From Pseudoxanthomonas sp. (GTDB lineage Bacteria; Pseudomonadota; Gammaproteobacteria; Xanthomonadales; Xanthomonadaceae), in contig NZ_DASYGY010000007.1 of NCBI RefSeq assembly GCF_035999195.1, positions 124,001 through 188,000 of the forward strand: a stretch of DNA of 64,000 nucleotides, written 5' to 3'. The position numbers and the translations under genes are program-made. Position 1 is the first letter of the stretch, and every line of letters starts with the position of its first letter. The notes below the pieces were generated by a model, which searched no databases, was not told the origin of the DNA, and worked only from the letters and a program-made list of their open reading frames with translations. This document shows, piece by piece, positions 1 through 6,422 of this stretch.

Positions 1-101
1 CGGCAATTGAAAAGTCGATTCAACAGCATGACGCGGTCCCTCAATGCATGGCAGACTCTTCATGAAATGTAGCACCCTCCAGACAGACTACAGGGGATTT
101 C

Positions 102-857
102 ATGATGAAGAGCTTGAAAAGGATGGCGGCCAGCATGGCCGCTGCGTTGCTTCTGGCCCCTTTGCTGGCCTTGGCCCAGGACCTGTCCACCCAGAAGCCC
201 GGCTTCTTCCGGCAACTGGGCGACAGCCTGAAAGACGCTGGGGAGCGAATGGTGGGGGCCAAGCCCCGCTCCGGCACCCGAGCCCACGCAGGCCCGCTCT
301 ACACCCCCATCAGCGGCGCCGGCCGCATCAATGGTCTTTACAAGAACGAAGACCACCAGCAGGCCCAACTCGGCCGCCTGGACTGGCCCCGGGTGGCGCT
401 CAGCTTCAAGGAATGGGGAGCGTCCCTGCCTTGCTGGACCGTGGAAGCCCGGATCTGGACCAGCGCAACCGCATCTACCACCGAGACCTTCCAGGCTTGC
501 GCCGATGCCCCGCTCGCCATCCGGGACGATCTGGGCGAAGAAGCGGAGCTCAACGACAACGCCCGGACCAAGGCGACGGCTGATCTCATGGTGGGCCTGC
601 GGGTTCGCCCTGGGAAGCCGAACACCGGCGACCAGCGCACCAGCGGCCCTAACCCACCCCGCGAGCCCTTCAACGTCACCACGTCACGGGATGGGGTGGC
701 CGAGCAGGCCCGGAAGGTCGCACTCAGCGCGGCGTGGGTCTCGGGCTACCTGCGAGCAGAAGACCTCTACCCGGGCCCCTCAGGAATCCTCACGCCTTTT
801 CGAGACGTCCGCATGTGGATCGGTGGGTTTGACCCGGCCGGCAATCGCGACAAATGA
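102..857 (+). CDS. Secreted hypothetical protein (island)
   Basis: A 251-residue protein with a clear Sec signal peptide: basic start (Lys3, Lys6, Arg7), hydrophobic core to about residue 24, and a likely cleavage after Ala-Leu-Ala. The mature part is rich in Gly, Pro, Arg and Thr and shows no motif I recognise. A purine-rich ribosome-binding site (CAGGGGA, 91-97) precedes two adjacent ATG codons, at 102 and 105, either of which could be used. It is followed within 40 bp by a lipoprotein and then a membrane protein, all on the same strand, so the three probably form one transcript. The product is probably periplasmic. It lies inside what looks like an integrated island. No function can be assigned. 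The first 100 bases of the window hold no complete gene. Confidence 0.6.
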   Translation: MMKSLKRMAASMAAALLLAPLLALAQDLSTQKPGFFRQLGDSLKDAGERMVGAKPRSGTRAHAGPLYTPISGAGRINGLYKNEDHQQAQLGRLDWPRVALSFKEWGASLPCWTVEARIWTSATASTTETFQACADAPLAIRDDLGEEAELNDNARTKATADLMVGLRVRPGKPNTGDQRTSGPNPPREPFNVTTSRDGVAEQARKVALSAAWVSGYLRAEDLYPGPSGILTPFRDVRMWIGGFDPAGNRDK

Positions 858-892
858 CCGCTCTGCCCCTATTACTCAACAAGGAAGAGACC

Positions 893-1216
893 ATGACCAT
901 CTTTCGAAACGCCGCCCTCGCCCTCTCCGCAGCCCTGATCTTGACCGCCTGCAGCAGCAATGAGCCCTCTGAAAGCGATGCCAAGAAAGCCATCACCGCA
1001 AAGTTCGAAGGGGCCATGGGCAGCGCCGTCCAGGTCACGGAATACCGCGACTTCGCCTTGAGTGGCTGCCGACAATCGGAGACGGCGGACGGAGTCGTCT
1101 GCGACGTGGGCGGTTCCATCGTGCTGGATATTGCCGGAACGTCCCAGGTTCGGCCGTTCACGGAGCCGGTCCGGTTCTCGAAGGCGTCGGGCACTTGGAC
1201 GGCGCACAGGCCCTGA
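893..1216 (+). CDS. Small lipoprotein (island)
   Basis: A 107-residue protein starting MTIFRNAALA, with a hydrophobic signal ending in the lipobox Leu-Thr-Ala-Cys, so it should be lipidated. The Ser-Ser-Asn after the Cys favours the outer membrane. The ATG at 893 is preferred over an in-frame start at 854 because AAGGAAGAG lies just upstream and because it puts the signal peptide at the N terminus. The mature domain has two further Cys residues (in GCRQ and VVCDVG), which could form a disulfide. It resembles small lipoproteins that sit beside conjugation or secretion genes, but I do not recognise the family. It sits between the secreted protein and the membrane protein of the same trio. Confidence 0.6.
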   Translation: MTIFRNAALALSAALILTACSSNEPSESDAKKAITAKFEGAMGSAVQVTEYRDFALSGCRQSETADGVVCDVGGSIVLDIAGTSQVRPFTEPVRFSKASGTWTAHRP

Positions 1217-1223
1217 TACGCCC

Positions 1224-1544
1224 ATGACCTACTACGCCCCCACACCTACCGTTTCGATGATGACCCCGCAGGCACGGTTCACGCTGTGCTTCTGCGTCGC
1301 CGTCCTGCTGACGGGGCCGTTTGGCCTCGTCATCGGGCCGGTGCTCTCACGCCTTCTTCGGAGGCGCGCGGAGCGCCTCCATCCCTTAGCTGCGGCTCAA
1401 GCCCAACAACGTAGTGCAGGCCACTTCAACGTCGGCCAGATCTGGGCCATCACTGCGTGCGGCCTTATGGGGCTGATCGGAGCGCTTGTCATGCTACCTA
1501 CGATCTTTTTCGTGCTCCTTGGAATTTTCGGCTCAGCATCCTGA
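1224..1544 (+). CDS. Small two-helix membrane protein (island)
   Basis: A 106-residue protein with two strong hydrophobic segments, roughly residues 18-40 and 75-103, separated by a basic loop (Arg-Arg-Arg near residue 48). This fits a double-spanning inner-membrane protein with a cytoplasmic loop. The ATG at 1224 lies 7 bases after the lipoprotein stop, so translation is probably coupled. It is the third gene of the secreted/lipoprotein/membrane trio and is followed by a strong hairpin terminator. Function unknown. An in-frame start further upstream (1062) would overlap the lipoprotein gene and is unlikely. Confidence 0.5.
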   Translation: MTYYAPTPTVSMMTPQARFTLCFCVAVLLTGPFGLVIGPVLSRLLRRRAERLHPLAAAQAQQRSAGHFNVGQIWAITACGLMGLIGALVMLPTIFFVLLGIFGSAS

Positions 1545-1574
1545 GACGAACACGGTCCCCGATCGTGAAATGAG

Positions 1575-1598
1575 AAGAGGCCCCATCTGGGGCCTCTT
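1575..1598. terminator. Bidirectional hairpin terminator
   Basis: A perfect inverted repeat, AAGAGGCCCC-ATCT-GGGGCCTCTT, lies between the membrane-protein gene (plus strand) and the H-NS-like gene (minus strand). Its 10-bp stem with A/T at the base would terminate transcription from either side, as expected between convergent genes. Confidence 0.8.
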
Positions 1599-1618
1599 GC
1601 TCAACATGGTTGCGGTGC

Positions 1619-2014
1619 TTATCCCGGAAACTTCGGGAACTTCTCCCCAGGGTGCCGCGCCTTCCACTCCTTGTAGGCCGCAGTTCCTTCCCAAGCCGTA
1701 AAGGACCTCGGTGGACGCCCCCGGCCACTCCAGGTCTCCTGCGTGTGGGGTAGCCAGTATTTCGGCGCGACCTCTTTGGTCCCGGCTTCCTTCTTCGCCT
1801 TTGCTGGGCTACTTGCACCCACGGCCGCCACGAGCTCCGCTTTCTGCTTAGCGCTGAAATGCTGCCCGTATTGGCCAAGCAAGTTCATGACCTCGGCGAA
1901 GGCATCGGCCGCTTGCTGCTGGCGGAGCTGGCTCTCCTGCTCTTCAAGCCTGCGAAGCTCTTCTTCCAGTTTGGCCTTGGCGGTGGCGATGGAGTCCAGG
2001 GTTGGCTTGCTCAT
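1619..2014 (-). CDS. H-NS family nucleoid-associated protein
   Basis: A 131-residue protein with the two-part layout of H-NS family DNA-binding proteins. The N-terminal half (about residues 8-60) is a charged, Glu/Arg/Gln-rich coiled coil for oligomerisation. A flexible Ala/Lys linker follows, then a C-terminal DNA-binding module carrying the signature TWSGRGRPPRSF (about residues 94-105), the AT-hook-like loop that inserts into the minor groove of AT-rich DNA. The start has a good ribosome-binding site (AAAGGAAAG). Such proteins silence foreign AT-rich DNA and are common on plasmids and islands. Here it sits next to the AT-richer two-gene unit at 2144-3581, which could be its target. It is transcribed alone, divergently from that unit. 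Confidence 0.85.
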   Translation of the reverse strand: MSKPTLDSIATAKAKLEEELRRLEEQESQLRQQQAADAFAEVMNLLGQYGQHFSAKQKAELVAAVGASSPAKAKKEAGTKEVAPKYWLPHTQETWSGRGRPPRSFTAWEGTAAYKEWKARHPGEKFPKFPG

Positions 2015-2143
2015 CAGTTCTTTCCTTTCTATCCGGCTCTCATTGAATGCAACGAGATGGCGAGTGCTTAAATGTTAGCGAATACCGCTTGACTATTTGA
2101 GATTACGTTTTAGCTTCCGTGAAATCCCAACCCCACCCCACCC

Positions 2144-2668
2144 GTGAAGAACGCCGAACTTATTGCTCACTTGTCGAAGCTTGGAATAGCGATCAAGAGA
2201 CGTGGAGGCCCTGATCCCGGCTGGACATCATCACATATCGACTGCCCTGAGAAGGTCATCTCCTTCAGTTCAAAGAGGGAGCTTCTAGTATATTGGAAGA
2301 ACAAGTCATTTGAGAGGGCAGCCGCTCGTCAAAGAGTAACCACACTGGTTGGACTCATGGACCAGCTAAGTGAAAGCGAAATTCGGGCTGTAGCAAAGTG
2401 GCTGTTCGGTGGCGCGAAGAATTACCCTCGCGGACTCTCACGTCTCCACTGTCTGGCCCCCGACGCAGAGCCAATAAAAGACTGGATGTCTGCCGTAGAA
2501 AAGCTCTCTGAAAGACATGGCCCAATTTCTAACGATTGGACCAAGTCAATCTACCGCGATGAAATCCTTAGAGACCGACACGCCAGGGAGCTACTATTGA
2601 AGGCCATCCGAGCCAGCGAGCATGGCAATGTCGTCACCCGACCAATTGATCGTCGATCACCTCGGTGA
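2144..2668 (+). CDS. Hypothetical protein, first gene of an AT-rich pair
   Basis: A 174-residue soluble, basic protein beginning with GTG at 2144. I see no signal peptide, membrane segment or familiar motif. Its base composition and codon use (ATA, CTA, AGA, AGG, AGT) are clearly unlike the GC-rich chromosome around it, a sign of transfer. The middle (residues 60-90) looks helical (LVGLMDQLSESEIRAVAKWL). The ribosome-binding site is weak. Its 3' end overlaps the next gene by 47 bp, which implies that the two are translated together and act together. It may be a sensor or regulator partner for the nuclease-like protein downstream, but that is inference from context only. Confidence 0.55.
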   Translation: MKNAELIAHLSKLGIAIKRRGGPDPGWTSSHIDCPEKVISFSSKRELLVYWKNKSFERAAARQRVTTLVGLMDQLSESEIRAVAKWLFGGAKNYPRGLSRLHCLAPDAEPIKDWMSAVEKLSERHGPISNDWTKSIYRDEILRDRHARELLLKAIRASEHGNVVTRPIDRRSPR

Positions 2669-3581
2669 ATTTGGCATCAAAGCTTACTCAAACTTCCTAG
2701 GGGCCGCATTTCAACTAGCGGTCGTTGAGCTCTCCGCCTCAAATTTGCACAGCTCTTTAGACGAGGAATCTATAACTGCCGCACTCTTGGGAGCGTTTTC
2801 GGTTACGACACCAATATGCGCTTCTGCGTTGTCTGTTCCCTATGGAATATCTTCTTCATGGGTGAGGTATAGCAAAAACTCAACTAATGGAATGGCGGAG
2901 AAAGACACCGGCGCTGACTTTGCGTTGCTGATAAGGCTTGACACGAAAAGATCCCGGCTAGCTATCTTCCAAGCTAAGAAGAGTGGGTCTATTGCCGGAA
3001 GCTTTGACGTATCTTCAAACTCTCCAGAAACATCAAGTCGCCCTAAAGTCGAGAAGCAGTTCACACGATTGAAGGATTTCAGCATCTCCATACTTGAAGA
3101 GAGCACTCGCAGAAGGGAACTCTCGGGTCCCGTGGAATCTCCACCGTCGGGCATTAAATCGCTCCAATGGTCACACTACCTGATCTACGGGCATGGTGGA
3201 TTTCATTGCTGTCCACTCTCATCTCTAATAGATGTAGACCAGGCAATATGCTCAAGTTCACCACTTGCGACAGTAAGGCTAGCCAATCGAGAGCACTTCG
3301 GCTTTGCGCAAATGCTGAACCAAGGTGCTGATATCGCTAGTGCCGAAGCCCCTGGCTGGTTGACGTTGAACAATCTTTCGACAACTAAGCGCACCGTGGC
3401 AGAAGCTCGTAAGCGTTTTACGGTCTATGAAGCCAGTGCCTGCCCCGAACTTTCCCTGAAGGCAGTCCTATCCAATGAGCGCGATCCGCTTCCGAGAGGT
3501 CTGCTGGTTAAGCGGGCACGCCACGGGTTGAAACCGAAGACATCGCCCAAGCCAGGATCGCGTCAAGGACCTCGCGCGTAG
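2622..3581 (+). CDS. Hypothetical protein with PD-(D/E)XK-like nuclease signature
   Basis: A 319-residue protein, second gene of the AT-richer pair. Around residues 92-119 it reads DTGADFALLIRL, about ten residues, then LAIFQAKK. An Asp before a strand followed by a hydrophobic strand ending in Gln-x-Lys is the arrangement of Mrr/PD-(D/E)XK restriction-endonuclease-fold enzymes of the Q-x-K type. The rest has no recognised domain. The C terminus (from about residue 290) is Lys/Pro/Arg-rich and GC-richer, where the gene runs into the island end. The start may be ATG 2622 or 2628. The overlap with the previous gene, alien codon use and position beside an attachment site fit a defence or DNA-processing module, but the nuclease assignment is a motif guess. 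Confidence 0.5.
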   Translation: MAMSSPDQLIVDHLGEFGIKAYSNFLGAAFQLAVVELSASNLHSSLDEESITAALLGAFSVTTPICASALSVPYGISSSWVRYSKNSTNGMAEKDTGADFALLIRLDTKRSRLAIFQAKKSGSIAGSFDVSSNSPETSSRPKVEKQFTRLKDFSISILEESTRRRELSGPVESPPSGIKSLQWSHYLIYGHGGFHCCPLSSLIDVDQAICSSSPLATVRLANREHFGFAQMLNQGADIASAEAPGWLTLNNLSTTKRTVAEARKRFTVYEASACPELSLKAVLSNERDPLPRGLLVKRARHGLKPKTSPKPGSRQGPRA

Positions 3582-3695
3582 CAATTCTCAGGAACGGCCA
3601 CCAGCGGCCGCCGGTTCTCTCAGGGAGGGAAGCTAATTCCCGGACAACTGCCGATCTTGGTGGACTGGCGGTTTGAGAGGACGAACCGCTACAAT

Positions 3696-3718
3696 GGCAG
3701 GACACAAGGCAGGACACA
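3696..3718. repeat. Pair of 11-bp direct repeats near island end
   Basis: GGCAGGACACA occurs twice, at 3696-3706 and 3708-3718, one base apart. Its core reappears inverted as GTCCTGC at 3731-3737. Short direct and inverted repeats 40-100 bp inside an attachment core are typical of arm-type integrase or excisionase binding sites of tyrosine-integrase islands. No integrase is visible in the window. Confidence 0.55.
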
Positions 3719-3756
3719 TTCCTGGTTTGCGTCCTGCAGGAGAATCAAGGACTTAG

Positions 3757-3789
3757 GGTCGGGTTGACTCGATCCCCCTCTCTCCGCCA
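3757..3789 (+). other. Attachment-site remnant: tRNA-Ser 3'-end fragment
   Basis: The stretch ending in CCCCCTCTCTCCGCCA looks like the T-arm/acceptor 3' end of a tRNA-Ser with its encoded CCA (3787-3789). The 17 bases from 3780 to 3796 match the 3' end plus downstream flank of the complete tRNA-Ser at 13494-13584. No tRNA body precedes it: upstream lie the short direct repeats and the foreign genes. This is what the far junction of an island integrated at a tRNA-Ser 3' end should look like, with the intact tRNA and the integrase expected to the left of the window. Confidence 0.55.
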
Positions 3790-3824
3790 GTTTCATCGCG
3801 TTCTGCTTCGGCGGAACGACGGCG

Positions 3825-3844
3825 AACCGCGCTCCGGCGCGGTT
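3825..3844 (+). terminator. Hairpin after the tRNA-Ser fragment
   Basis: AACCGCGC-TCCG-GCGCGGTT forms a perfect 8-bp stem with a 4-base loop, 35 bases past the CCA of the tRNA fragment. It is probably the original terminator of the tRNA-Ser gene, displaced from it by the island. The T-tract after it is poor. Confidence 0.5.
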
Positions 3845-3942
3845 TCGTGTCTATGGTGGCCCCGTCGGCCCCTCGCGACGCTAGGTCGAAAATCCCGCCA
3901 GGGCCGGAAGGCAGCAACGGTATCGACTGATGCGGGCGCCGA

Positions 3943-4230
3943 GGTCAGCCGGCGGGGCTACCGCCTTTTCGGGGATTGGCTATTCACTGACTCATGCCGT
4001 TACGACGGCATCACTGCGATCGCGGCGGGAACATCGCGGGGCGCGGTCAGCCGGCGGTGCTACCACCTTCTGGGGCATCGGCGTTGCGACGGCATCATTG
4101 CCATCGCGGCGGACACATCTTGGGGCGCGGTCAGCCGGCGGGGCTACCGCCTTTTCGGGCATTGGCGATTCACTCTCCGCTGCCGTTGCGACGGCATCAG
4201 CGCCATAGTCGCGGACGTACCGCGGGGCGC
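3943..4230. repeat. Three tandem repeat units (102/84/102 bp)
   Basis: Three imperfect copies begin with GGTCAGCCGGCGGGGCTACC or a close variant, at 3943, 4045 and 4129, and run to 4230. Units 1 and 3 are 102 bp, while unit 2 is 84 bp with an 18-bp gap after the shared start. All lengths are multiples of three, and two plus-strand frames stay open through the array (Ser-Arg-Arg-Gly-Tyr or Gly-Ala-Arg-Ser-Ala-Gly-Gly repeats), but no good ribosome-binding site is seen. The array fills the space between the island end and the 3' end of the beta-propeller gene at 4232. The rest of 3582-4231 holds no gene that I can support. Confidence 0.75.
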
Positions 4231-4231
4231 C

Positions 4232-5248
4232 CTACTCCGCGACGATGCCCAGCGCGTCAGGCTCGCGGCCGGTGACCCAGTAGTCGATCACCTGCCAGCG
4301 CTGCGTGTCGATCACCGCGATGCGGTCGCCGCCACTGATGGCCACGTAGGCGCGCGGTCGGTCGGCTGCGACCACCACGCCGATCGGCAACGCCGCGTTG
4401 CCCAGCATCGTGGACTGGTAGGTCACGTCATCGCGCGACAGCGGTACGGTCGCGACCGGCACCTTGGTGCGGGCGTCGAACACGGCCAGCGTCGCCGCAC
4501 GGGCATTGGTGACGAAGGCCAGCGTGCCGTCGGCCGAGAACACCACGCGGATCGGGAAGCCCTTGCTGCTCATGCGGCGCTTGACCGCCAGCGTGCGCGG
4601 ATCGTGCACGGTCAGCGTGCCGTCCTCGCGATTCGTCACCCACACTTCGGCGCCATCGGGACGGACCGCCACGCCTTCGGCGCCCTTGCCGGCCGGCCGC
4701 TCGACGGTCTTTGAGCCGGCCTGCAGGTCGATCCGGCTGAGCGTGCCGGACCGGATCTTGGTGAGGTACGCGACCTGGCCATCCGGCGACAGCGCGATCA
4801 TGTGGCCGGTACCGGCGCCGACGTCGATTTCGCGTTCGATCTCCCCCGTGTCGACATCCACGATCAACACGCTGGCCGATGCCTCCGTCGTCACCAGCAC
4901 GCGGCGGCCATCGGGCAGGAAGCGCAAGCCGTGCGGCGCCCCGTGCTGGCCCAGGTCGATGGAACGCGTCGGCGTGCCGCCGACCAGGTCCAGCACCGAC
5001 AGCGTACTGCCGGACTTCGCGTCGCCATAGTTCGTCACCACCGCCGAGCGGCCATCCGGCGCGACCGCGATCTCATGCGGCGCCTCGCCGGTGCGGAACT
5101 CGCCGGTCCGGCGTCCATCGCGCAGCGACAGGCGCCAGACCGTATCGGCGGACTTGTTGCCGACCAGCAACTCGGCGGCGTCTGCGGTCGACGGCAGCAT
5201 GCAGACCAGCGTCGCCAACATCAGAACGGAGGGCAATACGCGGATCAT
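4232..5248 (-). CDS. YVTN/YncE-type beta-propeller protein, secreted
   Basis: A 338-residue protein with a signal peptide (cleavage likely after Ala-Asp-Ala, about residue 24) and then a series of about 40-residue repeats of the YVTN/YncE beta-propeller type. Each repeat carries Pro-Asp-Gly or Ala-Asp-Gly turns and Ala/Val-Thr-Asn strand ends (VTNYGD, VTNRED, VTNARA). It is likely a seven-bladed propeller in the periplasm. The start overlaps the moaE stop by 4 bp, so it is the last gene of the molybdopterin operon. Propellers of this type often accompany periplasmic redox enzymes, but no catalytic residues can be named. The role in molybdenum metabolism is inferred from position only. Confidence 0.8.
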   Translation of the reverse strand: MIRVLPSVLMLATLVCMLPSTADAAELLVGNKSADTVWRLSLRDGRRTGEFRTGEAPHEIAVAPDGRSAVVTNYGDAKSGSTLSVLDLVGGTPTRSIDLGQHGAPHGLRFLPDGRRVLVTTEASASVLIVDVDTGEIEREIDVGAGTGHMIALSPDGQVAYLTKIRSGTLSRIDLQAGSKTVERPAGKGAEGVAVRPDGAEVWVTNREDGTLTVHDPRTLAVKRRMSSKGFPIRVVFSADGTLAFVTNARAATLAVFDARTKVPVATVPLSRDDVTYQSTMLGNAALPIGVVVAADRPRAYVAISGGDRIAVIDTQRWQVIDYWVTGREPDALGIVAE

Positions 5249-5679
5249 GTTCCCGCGTCCTCGGCCATCGGATGCAGCCAGTCGGCGTCGCCTTCGCGAT
5301 AGTGCTCGCGCTTCCAGATCGGCACGCGCCGCTTCACCTCGTCGATGATGTAGCGGCAGGCATCAAAGGCGGCCCCGCGGTGCGCCGCGCTCACGCCCAC
5401 CCACACCGCCAGGTCGCCGATCGCCAGCGTGCCGACGCGATGCACGCAGCCGGCCTCGATCACGTCGAACCGTGCCTTCGCCTCGGCGAGGATGCGTTCG
5501 CCTTCGCGCTCGGCCAGCGTGGCGTAGGCCTCGTAGTCGAGGCCGTCCACCGCGCGTCCGGCGTGATGGTCACGGACCCAGCCTTCGAAACTGGCATAGC
5601 CGCCGGCGCGCGGATCCAGTACCTGCGCACGCAACCGGGCGATATCCAGCGGCGCCTCCGACAACAGGAAATCCGCCAT
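5245..5679 (-). CDS. moaE: Molybdopterin synthase catalytic subunit MoaE
   Basis: A 144-residue protein of normal MoaE length. MoaE, as a dimer with two MoaD, adds two sulfurs to precursor Z (cyclic pyranopterin monophosphate) to make molybdopterin. The family pattern is visible: FEGWVRDH, LDYEAYATLAERE (about 48-59), HRVGTLAIGD (80-89), SAAHRGAAF (98-105), and the lysine-rich active-site stretch EVKRRVPIWKRE with Lys116 and Lys123, matching the catalytic lysines of the E. coli enzyme. The ATG at 5679 fits the family start; longer upstream frames do not. It lies 2 bases after moaD and overlaps the propeller gene by 4 bp. Confidence 0.95.
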   Translation of the reverse strand: MADFLLSEAPLDIARLRAQVLDPRAGGYASFEGWVRDHHAGRAVDGLDYEAYATLAEREGERILAEAKARFDVIEAGCVHRVGTLAIGDLAVWVGVSAAHRGAAFDACRYIIDEVKRRVPIWKREHYREGDADWLHPMAEDAGT

Positions 5680-5681
5680 GC

Positions 5682-5924
5682 TCAGCCTCCGCTCACGGGC
5701 GGAATGAAGGCGATCTCGCTGTCCGCCGTGGGCGTGTCGCTCCAGCGCGCGAATTCCCCGTCCACCGCGACGCGCAGATGTTCGCGCGGCCACGTGAAAC
5801 CATGGCGCGCCTGCACGTCGTCGTACAGGCCGGCGAGATCCCCGGCATTCGTCGAGATCGTTTCGCTGGGGATACCGGCACGCTCGCGAAGGCTGGCGAA
5901 GTAGAGCAGCGTCACCGTGGTCAT
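5682..5924 (-). CDS. moaD: Molybdopterin synthase sulfur carrier MoaD
   Basis: An 80-residue ubiquitin-fold protein ending in the required Gly-Gly, whose C-terminal carboxylate is adenylated and then thiocarboxylated to deliver sulfur to MoaE. The start MTTVTLLYFASLRERAG and the end IAFIPPVSGG are typical of MoaD. It starts inside the last codons of moaC (4-bp overlap) and is followed by moaE, so the two synthase subunits are coupled. No MoeB-like activating enzyme is present in the window and it must be encoded elsewhere. Confidence 0.93.
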   Translation of the reverse strand: MTTVTLLYFASLRERAGIPSETISTNAGDLAGLYDDVQARHGFTWPREHLRVAVDGEFARWSDTPTADSEIAFIPPVSGG

Positions 5925-6406
5925 AGCATCGTCCCCACGTCGCGCTTGCCGCCGCGCTTGGCCACGAGTTTCGCCGGCCCCAGCACGATCCCGTGCGACA
6001 GCGCCTTGCACATGTCGTAGACCGTGAGCGCGGCCACGGTGGCGCCGGTCAGCGCTTCCATTTCGACGCCGGTGCGATGGACGGTACGTACTTGGCAGTC
6101 GATGCGCAGCGTGGCGTCGCCGTCCCAGTCCACGGCCAGGCGGCAGCCGTCGATCGGCAGCGGATGGCAGAACGGAATCAGTTCGTGCGTGCGCTTCACC
6201 GCCATCGTGCCGGCGATGATCGCCGTGTCGACGATGCCACCCTTGGCGCTGCGCAGGCCGCTGCGCCGCAGTTCGCGCGCCACGTCGGCGGGAAAGCGCA
6301 CGCGGCAGGTGGCCAGCGCCTCGCGTGCCGCCGACGGCTTGCCGGACACATCCACCATGGCGGGACGGCCGGCGGCGTCGAGATGGGTCAGGGTCTTGCG
6401 GGGCAT
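5921..6406 (-). CDS. moaC: Cyclic pyranopterin monophosphate synthase MoaC
   Basis: A 161-residue protein, the usual length for MoaC, which converts the MoaA product (3',8-cyclo-dihydro-GTP) to cyclic pyranopterin monophosphate. Signature segments are present: AAGRPAMVDVSGK (11-23), AKGGIVDTAIIAGTMAVKRT (54-73), HELIPFCHPLPIDG (74-87) with the conserved His81, and GVEMEALTGATVAALTVYDMCK (113-134) with Asp131 and Lys134. The ATG at 6406 with AGGA seven bases upstream is preferred; a start further upstream would add a non-conserved leader. It is 16 bp after moaA and overlaps moaD by 4 bp. Confidence 0.95.
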   Translation of the reverse strand: MPRKTLTHLDAAGRPAMVDVSGKPSAAREALATCRVRFPADVARELRRSGLRSAKGGIVDTAIIAGTMAVKRTHELIPFCHPLPIDGCRLAVDWDGDATLRIDCQVRTVHRTGVEMEALTGATVAALTVYDMCKALSHGIVLGPAKLVAKRGGKRDVGTML

Positions 6407-6422
6407 GCGGATCCTGCGCGGT

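Noticed and set aside
3930..4208. Possible 92-residue Gly/Ala/Ser repeat protein in the tandem array
   Set aside because: No ribosome-binding site, and a second frame over the same units is equally open, so coding cannot be claimed.
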